Under the pieces are notes generated by a model. It made no database searches. It was not told the origin of the DNA and saw nothing but the letters and a program-made list of their open reading frames with translations. Below are positions 56,219 through 64,000 of a stretch of DNA of 64,000 bases, one piece after another. Source of the stretch: Streptacidiphilus fuscans (GTDB lineage: Bacteria; Actinomycetota; Actinomycetes; Streptomycetales; Streptomycetaceae); contig NZ_JADPRT010000002.1 of assembly GCF_015690355.1 (NCBI RefSeq), positions 372,001-436,000 on the forward strand. The letters are read 5' to 3'. A program made the position numbers and the translations under genes. Each line of letters starts with the position of its first letter. The first letter of the stretch is position 1.

Positions 56219-57925
56219 TCAGTCGGTCATCGACACGCTGCGCGCGGCCACGACGTCGTAGCGGAGCACCACCGTCCGCCGCTCGTCCGGCCGGACGTCG
56301 AGCTCCCAGCGGGCGATGCCGTCGGCGTCCAGCGCGTCCGGCTGCGGTGACGTTCCGTCCTTGTCGAGCCGGACCTCCACCTCGGCCAGCTCGGAGACCG
56401 GCACCCGCTCGCGCAGGGAGACGCGGAGCGGGCCGCTCGCCTCCTGGCCCGGTTCGGCGGCGAACCGGGTGAGCGCGACACGGACCGTCCTGCTGCGCAC
56501 GGTGCGGCCGGAGAGCCCGACCGTCTCCGTCGACTCCTGCACGCTGCGAACAGCGCGGAAGGCGTCGTCGCTGCCGAGGCAGAGCTCCGCCGGCGCGTCG
56601 GGCGCGGTGAAGCGCAGTTCGCCGCGTCCGACGAAGGCGCTGTCGCGCACCAGGTCGACCGGCCCCGACAGCAGCGGCACGCCGGAGTCGTTGCGAAAGC
56701 GGACGTTGCGCAGCACCAGCGGCGACAGCTCGGGCAGGCAGACGAGGTCGACCGTGGCGGCGGACGCGGTCTCCCCGAGCGGCACGCGATGGGCGCGTCC
56801 GTCGCTCGGCACCGTCACGGCGGTGGGGATCACCAGACGCCGCGCCTCGCCGCCGTCGTCGACGCCCGGCAGCGTCGAGAGCGTGGCGGTCTCGCCCAAG
56901 GTCGGTCCGAGCTCAGGGATGTCGACCTCGCGCAGGTCCACCTCGACCGTGCGACGCTCCTCCGCGCTGCGGTCGCGCAGCGAGATCACGTCCGAGGGCA
57001 GGAACGGCGGCTCGGCCGCTCGGGCCGGGCGTGCGGTGGAGAGGGTGACCCGGACATCCGTCCACGGCTCGCCCGTGCGCTGCCAGAGGAAGGCGTCGCG
57101 CTCCAGTCGCAGCGTCGGCTGCTCTCCGGCGGAGAACGCAGTGGCGAGCGTGGCCCGGTAAGCGGGTCGCCAGAGGGTGCAGGGCGTGAGATGACGGAGC
57201 GTCAGATCAGTCTGGACCGCGCCACCCTCAGGGATTTCGAGAACCGCCTCGATATCAGCGGTGAGCACCATGGGAGCGGTCTCGGACGCCTCCAACGCCT
57301 CCTGGGCCTCGATCAGCTCGGCCTTGAGACGCGCCGCGCGGCGGCGGGCCGCGCCGAGCTCGTCGTCGTGGCGGTCGTACTCCCCCTCGGGGCGGGTGAG
57401 GGCCTCACGCCAGCGCTCCGGGTGCGCGTCGCCCGCGCCTGCGCTCTCGGCGATCTCACGGTTCACGTCGACGAGCAGCTGCTCCAGGACCGCGACATGC
57501 GCGGCGAGCCTGTCCACTTCCAGCTCCGCTCGGCGCAGTTGCTGCGAGAGGTCCTTGACGCGCCGTTCGACCACCGAGACGTCCGATGCGTCCGGGACGT
57601 CCGACCGCTCGTCGGAGGAGGATGACGAGGTGACCGGCGGCTTCGGCGTGTAGCGCCGCACCACGCGCAGGTCCAGCACACTGCCGCCCGGGACGCCGAC
57701 CAGCTCGCCACGCAGGGAGTGATCGACGACAAGCGGACTGACCGGACCGAGGCGAAGGCGGTGCACTCCGGGCGTCAACGCCGAACTGACCAGCGACACG
57801 GTGCGTTCGACCTCGGCGCGGTCCTCCAGCACGGTCACGGCGGTGACGGGCGCGCCAAGCACCAGCGAGGACTGCGGGAGATCGGTCGCGTCGGGGAGAT
57901 CGGGGAGATCGGGCGGGGTCGTCAT
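56219..57925 (-). CDS. DUF4139-domain protein (first of a pair by position)
   Basis: This 568-residue protein has an N-terminal DUF4140-like part (LGAPVTAVTVLEDRAEVERTVSL), a coiled coil at about 115-215 (VERRVKDLSQQLRRAELEVDRLAAHVAVLEQ), and a C-terminal DUF4139 beta-rich domain (LTPCTLWRPAYRATL; WTDVRVTLSTARP). The family includes MuiA-like proteins of unknown function. It has no signal peptide. It overlaps the upstream gene of the same family by ATGA. Function unknown. Confidence 0.85.
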   Translation of the reverse strand: MTTPPDLPDLPDATDLPQSSLVLGAPVTAVTVLEDRAEVERTVSLVSSALTPGVHRLRLGPVSPLVVDHSLRGELVGVPGGSVLDLRVVRRYTPKPPVTSSSSSDERSDVPDASDVSVVERRVKDLSQQLRRAELEVDRLAAHVAVLEQLLVDVNREIAESAGAGDAHPERWREALTRPEGEYDRHDDELGAARRRAARLKAELIEAQEALEASETAPMVLTADIEAVLEIPEGGAVQTDLTLRHLTPCTLWRPAYRATLATAFSAGEQPTLRLERDAFLWQRTGEPWTDVRVTLSTARPARAAEPPFLPSDVISLRDRSAEERRTVEVDLREVDIPELGPTLGETATLSTLPGVDDGGEARRLVIPTAVTVPSDGRAHRVPLGETASAATVDLVCLPELSPLVLRNVRFRNDSGVPLLSGPVDLVRDSAFVGRGELRFTAPDAPAELCLGSDDAFRAVRSVQESTETVGLSGRTVRSRTVRVALTRFAAEPGQEASGPLRVSLRERVPVSELAEVEVRLDKDGTSPQPDALDADGIARWELDVRPDERRTVVLRYDVVAARSVSMTD

Positions 57926-60084
57926 GCGTCTCTCCGATTGCCGCCGACGACGGCCTTGGCGGACGGGATGCGGATCTCGTAGCCACCGGTGAGCGTGGCG
58001 GTGGCGGCGGGCGCGAGGTCGAGCTGCCAGCGACGGAGCCCTCGGCGATGGTGCTCGTCCTCCTCGGGCGGGACGACCGTCCAGGGCGGCGTTGCTGCCG
58101 TGTCCTCGATCCTGGCGTCCTTCTCGTCGCTGACGGGTACGCGTTCCAGCACGTCGAGGGTGATCGGACGGTCGAGGCGGTTGGCCACCTCGACCTCGAC
58201 ACGCTGGGTGATCACGGTCGTACCGCCGAGCAGGCCGCTGGACGACTCGGCGGAACGACTGTGGCGGGCGACCCGCACGCCCTCCTCGACCCCGATCCCG
58301 ATCCGCTTGCGCGCGCCGGGCGCAAGGGCGGGCATGGCGACGGTGGTGCTGTACTCGCCGTCGACGACCACGTCGAGCGGGCCGGGCAGCAGTGCGTGCG
58401 GGCTGGTGTTGGCCAGCTCGACCGTGGCGTACACCTGCGGGTCCAGGGACGGCACGCAGAGATGACGGAGCGTCAAGCCGACCGGGAACTCCGCGACGGC
58501 CACGCTGTGCCAGGCGCCGTCGGCGGGCACGTCCACCCTGGCTGCGGTGTCGAAGCGGTGGTCGAAGGCGGCGGATTCGGCGACCGGCACGGCGTGCGGC
58601 GGCACCGCGAGCCCGCGCACGGAATGCGCGCGCTGCCGGTACTCCCGCTCGACCGCCGCACTGGGCGTGCCCGGCGTGCTCGGAGCGAGCGTGCCCCGGG
58701 CTCCGATCGGCGCGCCCGGACCTGCGAGTTCGAGCCCGGCGAGGTCGCGGAGGGCGACGTCGAGGGTCGGCTCGGAAGCGGGCAACGCCCGGCCGGGCGC
58801 GGCCGAGCCCGCAGGTGGCGGAGCTGCGAAGGCAGCGGCCATCGGCTGGGCACGCGCACTGCCGTAGGCAGGCGGGCCACCCGGAGCGGCCCCCGGAGCG
58901 GCAGGGGCAGCACCGAACACCGCAGCACGCGGAGCGGCACGGCGCATCGCCGGACGCAGCTCCCGCTCACCGTCGTTGCCACCGACAGCGCCGACCCCGG
59001 CACCGGCACCGGCGACCGCCTTGCCCAGACCGCGCGCTGCCACAGGCACCGGTTCATGCCCTGTCGGAGCCGGAGCGTCCGCGGCCGCTGCGTCGTAGCC
59101 GCCGAAGAGTCCGCTCAGGCCTGCCGGAGCCTCCCGCCACGGCGGTGCGGGCTGCTCGGCCTGCCGTCGACCCAGGCGGATGGAGCGCAGTTGCGGCATC
59201 ACGGAGCGGGTCAGCAGCGCGGCGGTGGAGAGGCTGAGCCGCACGCCGGTCCAGTCCTCACCCGTGCGTTGAGCGATGGACGCACGGAGCGAGAGGCTGT
59301 CGTGCGCGGAACCGGCCTCGGTCGACGTTCGACGGGCGAGCTGGAGCCGGTAGGACGGGAACCAAGTCGCACCCGGGACGGCGTACTCCAGTTCCAGTTC
59401 CAATTCCCTCTCCGGCTCCCCTTCCGATCCGTCCGCGGCCTCCGAACGGGCTGCAACGCCCGACCCACCAGACCCGAGGTCGATCGTGACCACGGCGTCG
59501 GCCGTCGTCCGTGTCGACTCCGTCGGAAGCGCGTGCGAAGCCTCGGCGAGACGGTGCCGTGCGACGTCCAGGCCGTGCTCGGCCCGCTCGAACACCCCCT
59601 CCGCCGCGAGGAGTTGGGCGTTGAGTCCGTCAAGGCGCGCGTCCGCGAAGCCGGCGAGCGCGATGACCGCCTCGACGGGAGCGGGACGAGGCGGGTCCCC
59701 ACGCCGGGGCAGGGGCGGAACGGGCCGTAGCGCGAAGGTGGTCTCGGAGCGCGCCGCGATCCGGTCGCGCCGGGCGCGTGCGACGTCGTAGGCCTCCTGC
59801 GCGGCGTCGAGCTCGCGCTGGAGTGAGGCGAGCTGCTCGCGCGGCACGACCTCCGCCCGCTCCTCCCGTCGCACGTCCAGCACCCGTGCGGGCGTGGTCT
59901 CCCGGCTGTCGACGACGCGGGCCCGCAGGCTGTGCGGGTCGGAGACCAGGGGCAGACCGGCGAGCCGTACCCGGGAGACACCGGCCGGGAGTTGGACGCA
60001 CACCCGGCGGCGGCAGAGTGCGCCGTCGGTATGGACAGTGACGGAATCCAGCCGCGACTGCGCGACCAGCAGCTCGTGCTCCAC
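57922..60084 (-). CDS. DUF4139-domain protein with Ala/Pro-rich insert (second of a pair)
   Basis: This 720-residue paralogue of the downstream protein has DUF4140-like TVHTDGALCRRRVCVQLPAGV at the N-terminus, a coiled coil near 90-190 and DUF4139 region VPGATWFPSYRLQL...RTGEDWTGVRLSLSTAAL. An Ala/Gly/Pro-rich insert of about 150 residues precedes the rest of the domain. The GTG start at 60082-60084 is chosen because GAGGGAG lies 5 bases upstream; an ATG at 60189 is also in frame but poorly supported. The pair is translationally coupled and likely makes a hetero-complex (inference). Confidence 0.8.
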   Translation of the reverse strand: MEHELLVAQSRLDSVTVHTDGALCRRRVCVQLPAGVSRVRLAGLPLVSDPHSLRARVVDSRETTPARVLDVRREERAEVVPREQLASLQRELDAAQEAYDVARARRDRIAARSETTFALRPVPPLPRRGDPPRPAPVEAVIALAGFADARLDGLNAQLLAAEGVFERAEHGLDVARHRLAEASHALPTESTRTTADAVVTIDLGSGGSGVAARSEAADGSEGEPERELELELEYAVPGATWFPSYRLQLARRTSTEAGSAHDSLSLRASIAQRTGEDWTGVRLSLSTAALLTRSVMPQLRSIRLGRRQAEQPAPPWREAPAGLSGLFGGYDAAAADAPAPTGHEPVPVAARGLGKAVAGAGAGVGAVGGNDGERELRPAMRRAAPRAAVFGAAPAAPGAAPGGPPAYGSARAQPMAAAFAAPPPAGSAAPGRALPASEPTLDVALRDLAGLELAGPGAPIGARGTLAPSTPGTPSAAVEREYRQRAHSVRGLAVPPHAVPVAESAAFDHRFDTAARVDVPADGAWHSVAVAEFPVGLTLRHLCVPSLDPQVYATVELANTSPHALLPGPLDVVVDGEYSTTVAMPALAPGARKRIGIGVEEGVRVARHSRSAESSSGLLGGTTVITQRVEVEVANRLDRPITLDVLERVPVSDEKDARIEDTAATPPWTVVPPEEDEHHRRGLRRWQLDLAPAATATLTGGYEIRIPSAKAVVGGNRRDA

Positions 60085-60311
60085 GTGGTCTCCCTCGTAG
60101 TCAGCAGAGGGCCTTACCGTAACCCGAGCCCCCGGCCCCCGCGCGGCCTTTGCCGTCGCAGGCACCACGGACTCGGGTACGGCAGGCATGGCACCCGCCC
60201 CGGACGATCCGGCCCGGTCCAACCGAACCAGGTCGGTCCGACCCAGCCAGTCCGCCCCCAGATGGTCCGGCCGGGCCCGCCCGACCGGACCATCCGATCG
60301 AGACCCGACCC

Positions 60312-62039
60312 CTACAGCGCGCTGAGCTCGGCGACCAGGTCGTCCAGCCCGAAGGAACCCTGAGCGAGGGCCTTCATGTGCCACGCCTTGAGGTCGAACT
60401 CCTCGCCGCGCGCCTCCGCCGCCGCCTTCGCCGCGTCGCGGCCGCGACGCCAGGCGCGCTCGCCGAGCTTGTAGCCGATGGCCTGGCCCGGCCAGCCCAG
60501 GTAGCGGATGATCTCGCTCTCCCGCATCTCCGCGGGCGCGCCGACGTAGGCCGCGAAGAAGTCCGACCCCAGCTCCGGCGTCCACGTCTCACCGGGGTGG
60601 AACGGGGAGTCGGCCGGGATGGTGAGGCCGAGGTGCATGCCGATGTCGATGATGACGCGGACCGTGCGCATCATCTGCTCGTCGAGGAAGCCGAGGCGGT
60701 GGGCCGGGTCGGTGAGGAAACCGAGCTCGTCCATCAGGCGCTCGGAGTAGAGCGCCCAGCCCTCCAGGTTGGCGCTGACGGCGCCGAGGGTGACCTGGTA
60801 GCGGGAGAGCGTGTCGGCCGCCGCGACCCAGGAGGCCAGCTGCAGGTGGTGGCCCGGAACGCCCTCGTGGTACCAGATGCTGACGAGCTGCCAGGTCGGA
60901 AAGGTGGTCTTGTCCATGGTCGGCAGCCAGGTGCGGCCGGGACGGGAGAAGTCCAGGCTGGGCTGCGTGTAGTACGGCGCGGCGGCGGAGCCGGCCGGGG
61001 CGATCCGGGACTCGACGCGGCGCAGCTTGCCCTGGATGTCGAAGTGCGTGCCGTCGAGGGCCTCGATGGCCTTGTCCATGATGTCCTGCAGCCAGACGCG
61101 GATCTCCTCCACGCCCTCGACCGAGTGGCCGTCGGTCTCCAGGTACTCGGAGGCCTCACGCGGGGTCGCGCCGGGCTTCACCTTGTCGGCCTCGGCGACG
61201 AGTTCGGCCTCCAGGCGGTGGAACTCCGTCCACGCCCAGGCGTACGCCTCGTCGAGGTCCAGGTCGGCGCCGCTGTGGAAGCGCGCGGAGCGCGTGTAGA
61301 GCTCCCGCCCGGCGGTGTCGGGACGGTCGGCGGCGACGGGCGCGTAGGTGTCGCGCAGCCAGGCGCAGAACTCGGCGACGGCGACGGACGCCTGCTCGGC
61401 GTTGGCGTCGAGCTGGGCCCGCAGGTCCGCGGGGCAGTCGGCGGCGAAGGAGCTGTACCAGTTCTTCTCGTCGGTCAGGCTCTCGCCGAACCAGGAGTCC
61501 AGCTGGGTGCCGACCGTCGCCACCTGACGCGGGCCGCTGACCAGGTCGCGACGCAGACCCTCGGCCAGGGTGGCCTGGTAGCCGCGGACCGCCCCGGCGA
61601 CGTTGCCCATCCGGCCGACGTGCGCGGCCCAGTCCTGCTCGGTCTCGCTCGGGGCGACCGAGAAGATGGCACGGACGTCGTGGATCGGCGCGCCGATGTT
61701 GCTGAGCGAGCGGAGGTGGTCCCCGGCCTCGTGGAGCGCGAGCTGTGCGGTCAGACGCTCGCGCAGCAGCCGGGCGCACGCCGCCTCGGCCGGGTCCTCG
61801 AACGCCTCGGCCGGAAGCGCGTCCAGCCGGGCCAACGCCTGGCGGGCGAGATCCGCCTCGGCGTCGAACCCCTGCGGGGAGAGGTCGGGTTGACGCGTGT
61901 CGCCCGGATTGACGCCCAGGTATGCGGCGGTGACGGGGTTCTGCTCGGCCACCGCGTCGACGTACGCGTCCGCGATCCGACGGGGCGTCTCAGCTGCGGG
62001 GGAAGCTGCGAGGGATTGGGTGTCTGCCATGCGGGTCAT
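60312..62039 (-). CDS. DUF885-family zinc peptidase-like protein
   Basis: This 575-residue cytoplasmic protein has the DUF885 signature IWYHEGVPGHHLQLA, a gluzincin-like HExxxGH metal site, with the downstream Glu in SANLEGWALYSERLM. Residues 1-250 form the helical N-domain. Its role is unknown; distant relatives are carboxypeptidase/oligopeptidase-like. The ATG at 62037-62039 overlaps the rhomboid-like stop (ATGA), which I take as the real start; an ATG at 62030 is an alternative. Confidence 0.88.
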   Translation of the reverse strand: MTRMADTQSLAASPAAETPRRIADAYVDAVAEQNPVTAAYLGVNPGDTRQPDLSPQGFDAEADLARQALARLDALPAEAFEDPAEAACARLLRERLTAQLALHEAGDHLRSLSNIGAPIHDVRAIFSVAPSETEQDWAAHVGRMGNVAGAVRGYQATLAEGLRRDLVSGPRQVATVGTQLDSWFGESLTDEKNWYSSFAADCPADLRAQLDANAEQASVAVAEFCAWLRDTYAPVAADRPDTAGRELYTRSARFHSGADLDLDEAYAWAWTEFHRLEAELVAEADKVKPGATPREASEYLETDGHSVEGVEEIRVWLQDIMDKAIEALDGTHFDIQGKLRRVESRIAPAGSAAAPYYTQPSLDFSRPGRTWLPTMDKTTFPTWQLVSIWYHEGVPGHHLQLASWVAAADTLSRYQVTLGAVSANLEGWALYSERLMDELGFLTDPAHRLGFLDEQMMRTVRVIIDIGMHLGLTIPADSPFHPGETWTPELGSDFFAAYVGAPAEMRESEIIRYLGWPGQAIGYKLGERAWRRGRDAAKAAAEARGEEFDLKAWHMKALAQGSFGLDDLVAELSAL

Positions 62040-62788
62040 CCTGCACCACGGAGAGGGGTGCCAGTCAGCCGTTTTCGAAGAGGAGTGACGAGCTGGGCCG
62101 GCGTCATGTCTCCGCCGCGTCGTCCACGGGTGAGCGGCAGGCAGGCGACACCGATCAGATAGGCGCAGAGATGGCCCAGATTGGTGAAGTTGGTGGAGAC
62201 CCCGAGCAGAACGCCGTAGAACGCCGCGGAGATGCCGAGATACCACCAGCGCCAGGGTTTGGCCCACCACCACGCCAGCACGCCGACTCCCCCGGAGAGG
62301 CCGTAGCTGACGCCGATGTCGATCACGAACCGCTCCCGGTGCGGGTACATGTGCGCGTTGATCATCAGCTGCACCGTGCCCTCGCTGATGAGCGTGGCGA
62401 GGACGTGCGCGAGCACGACGACCGCCAGCCAGCGGGCGGTGCCGAGCCACCACTCGGCCGGGACCAGGAACAGGTTGAAGATCACGAACCAGAAGAAGAA
62501 GCTCGGCGTCTCGGTCCAGAACGCGCTGCTGATCAGCACCTTGACCGGATGGTGGCTGAGTTCGACGAGGTTGGTGCTGTGGGTGGCCAGGAACCAGTGC
62601 TTGAAGCGAGGCGACATCCGCGTCAGCGCAAGGGTGTTGATGCCCAGGACGAAGAGCCAGAGGTACGTGCCGGGCGCGGACCGGATCAGGAACCGGGCCA
62701 GCGCCCAGAGCCTCGTGGCCGCTCTGGCGACGAGGTTGGACGGCGGCGGCTCGGAACCGGGCCGGACGGGGCGGGCGACTCGCGTCAT
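62036..62788 (-). CDS. Rhomboid-like membrane protein
   Basis: This 250-residue protein has about six membrane helices. SYGLSGGVGVLAWWW carries a possible catalytic Ser (GLSG) and NLGHLCAYLIG a His in the last helix, the rhomboid dyad layout. The canonical AHxxG environment is altered (GHLCAYLIG), so activity is uncertain. The N-terminus is basic and Pro-rich. The start at ATG 62786-62788 is chosen; an ATG at 62797 is also possible. It is coupled to the DUF885 gene downstream. Confidence 0.75.
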   Translation of the reverse strand: MTRVARPVRPGSEPPPSNLVARAATRLWALARFLIRSAPGTYLWLFVLGINTLALTRMSPRFKHWFLATHSTNLVELSHHPVKVLISSAFWTETPSFFFWFVIFNLFLVPAEWWLGTARWLAVVVLAHVLATLISEGTVQLMINAHMYPHRERFVIDIGVSYGLSGGVGVLAWWWAKPWRWWYLGISAAFYGVLLGVSTNFTNLGHLCAYLIGVACLPLTRGRRGGDMTPAQLVTPLRKRLTGTPLRGAG

Positions 62789-62926
62789 GTGGGCCATTCT
62801 GCACAAGAACCACTTCTTTCCCGCCGCACACTGCTCACCCTGTGGACAAACCCCGCCTGTGGACAACTCGCGCCACGAATCCGCCCAGGAAACTCGCCCC
62901 GAAAGGGGAAGTCGGCGCCGAAGGGA

Positions 62927-62958
62927 TTGACACTCTTGCTGACACGCAGTCTCATAAC
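62927..62958 (+). promoter_or_regulatory. Candidate promoter of the diiron oxygenase, possibly leaderless
   Basis: TTGACA at 62927-62932 is followed by CATAAC at 62953-62958 (20-base spacer, longer than ideal). The -10 element ends only 3 bases before the ATG at 62962, and no ribosome binding site is visible, so the transcript could start at or near the start codon. Confidence 0.45.
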
Positions 62959-62961
62959 AGC

Positions 62962-63882
62962 ATGGCGATGACGACGACCCCGGGCGCCCCCTCCCTGTTG
63001 CTCAGCGACCGCGAACTGGTCGCCGAACGGCTGCTGACGGCCTCGGCCAAGCACTCCTTCGACCCGGAGACCGAGCTCGACTGGGACGCCCCGCTCGTCC
63101 CCGGCCTCTGGTTCCTGCCCGAGCACCTCGTCTCCCTCTACGGGACGCCGATGTGGGAGCGGATGAGCGAGGAGCAGCGGATCGAGCTGTCCCGCCACGA
63201 GGCCGCCAGCCTCGCCTCGGCGGGCATCTGGTTCGAGGTCATCCTGATGCAGCTGCTCGCTCGGCACATCTACGACCTGGACCCGCGCACCGGCCACGTC
63301 CAGTACGCGCTCACCGAGGTCGCCGACGAGTGCCGGCACTCCAAGATGTTCGCGCGCATGGTCGCCAAGCTGGAGACCGGCTGGTACCAGCCCGGCGGGA
63401 TGTCCCGCTTCCTCGGCCGCATCCTCAAGACCACCGCGCCGACGCCCGCGGCCTTCACCGCGACACTGCTGGTCGAGGAGATCCTCGACCGGATGCAGCG
63501 GGTCACCTTCCCCGACGAGCGGATCCAGCCGCTGGTCCGCGGCATCACCCGGATCCACGTCGTCGAGGAGACCCGCCATGTCCGGTACGCGCGTGAGGAG
63601 TTGCGTCGCCAGATGGTGACCGCGCCGCTGTGGGAGCGCAGCTTCACCCGGCTCACCTCCGGCCAGGCCGCGGTCGTCGTGGCCCGCTCGCTGATCAGCC
63701 CCAAGGTCTACGCCGGTGCCGGTCTGGACGTGGACGAGTGCCTGCGCCAGGTCCGGGCGAGCGAGCACCGCAGGGAGACCATGCGGTGGTCGGCGGAGAA
63801 GCTGGTGGAGTTCCTGGAGGAGACGGGCGTCATCCACGGCCGCGCGGTGCGCGCCGAGTGGCGGCGGTCGGGCCTGCTCTGA
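62962..63882 (+). CDS. AurF-like diiron oxygenase
   Basis: This 306-residue helical protein has the AurF (p-aminobenzoate N-oxygenase) diiron ligands as repeated E/ExxH sites: RHEAASL near 79-85, ADECRHSKMF at 121-130, LLVEEILDRM near 169-178 and VVEETRHVRYAREE at 200-213. AurF-type enzymes oxidise aryl amines to nitro groups; many genomic homologues have unknown substrates. It is alone on the plus strand, at the far end of the window, with no biosynthetic neighbours. The tail 63883-64000 holds no gene. Confidence 0.88.
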   Translation: MAMTTTPGAPSLLLSDRELVAERLLTASAKHSFDPETELDWDAPLVPGLWFLPEHLVSLYGTPMWERMSEEQRIELSRHEAASLASAGIWFEVILMQLLARHIYDLDPRTGHVQYALTEVADECRHSKMFARMVAKLETGWYQPGGMSRFLGRILKTTAPTPAAFTATLLVEEILDRMQRVTFPDERIQPLVRGITRIHVVEETRHVRYAREELRRQMVTAPLWERSFTRLTSGQAAVVVARSLISPKVYAGAGLDVDECLRQVRASEHRRETMRWSAEKLVEFLEETGVIHGRAVRAEWRRSGLL

Positions 63883-64000
63883 GGCCGTCCGGCCGGGGGC
63901 TGTGCGCCGGGCTGTGCCGCCTCGGGTCGCGTCTCGGGCAGGGGCTCAGGCCAGACCTCGGGTCGGGTCTCGGGCACGCCGCGTCGCCGAACAGAACGGC

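Overview
The window is a high-GC chromosomal segment from a Streptomyces-like actinomycete (Streptomycetaceae). Evidence: strong third-position GC, frequent GTG and TTG starts with purine-rich ribosome binding sites, an atpIBEFHAGDC operon followed by a MraY-like glycosyltransferase, SHMT, tsaC, prmC, prfA, rpmE, rho, thrB, thrC, hom, lysA and argS in the order typical of Streptomyces, and an actinobacterial Rho with a long Arg/Gly/Gln-rich insert. Almost every gene lies on the minus strand, so most operons read from high to low coordinates.

Region 1, about 1-8,450: a LuxR-like AAA regulator cut by the window edge, a STAS protein without the usual phosphoserine, 3-hydroxybutyryl-CoA dehydrogenase, a fosfomycin-insensitive type of MurA (Asp in place of the active-site Cys), a hydrolase/MarR pair with a duplicated palindromic operator, the PduO-type cobalamin adenosyltransferase, a second MarR regulator and a DUF2550 protein. 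Region 2, about 8,400-33,000: the housekeeping core, comprising the ATP synthase operon with a Crp-like site upstream, the translation-factor genes (tsaC, prmC, prfA, rpmE with a sigma-R type promoter), rho, the threonine/lysine pathway genes and argS. A receiver-only response regulator and tRNA-Arg(CCG) with a clear terminator close this part.

Region 3, about 33,900-54,500, is the accessory part and the most interesting. It is a biosynthetic gene cluster centred on a sedoheptulose-7-phosphate cyclase of the 2-epi-5-epi-valiolone synthase type (42,897-44,132). Its gene starts a tightly overlapping operon that continues with an SDR, a HAD phosphatase, a ROK kinase, an MDR dehydrogenase, a TIM-barrel isomerase/epimerase, a second zinc dehydrogenase, an MFS exporter and an alpha/beta hydrolase. 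The cyclase, kinase, phosphatase and dehydrogenases resemble the C7-cyclitol half of the acarbose/validamycin pathways. No aminotransferase, NDP-sugar gene, glycosyltransferase or VOC-type epimerase is present. Instead there are four membrane acyltransferases of family 3, two alpha/beta hydrolases, a patatin-like lipase and two MFS exporters, split over two operons. I infer an acylated, nitrogen-free C7 cyclitol/carbasugar (conceptually gabosine/COTC-like) rather than a pseudo-oligosaccharide. Between the two operons sits a regulatory set: an IrrE/ImmA-type metallopeptidase, a DUF6545-type membrane protein and an XRE regulator.

Region 4, about 54,570-64,000: a nucleotidyltransferase, a prepilin peptidase, two overlapping DUF4139 proteins, a DUF885 zinc-peptidase-like protein coupled to a rhomboid-like membrane protein, and an AurF-like diiron oxygenase with a possibly leaderless promoter. 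No rRNA, CRISPR array, transposase or integrase was seen. A family of imperfect palindromic repeats with GTTGCA...TGCAAC ends occurs three times between genes.
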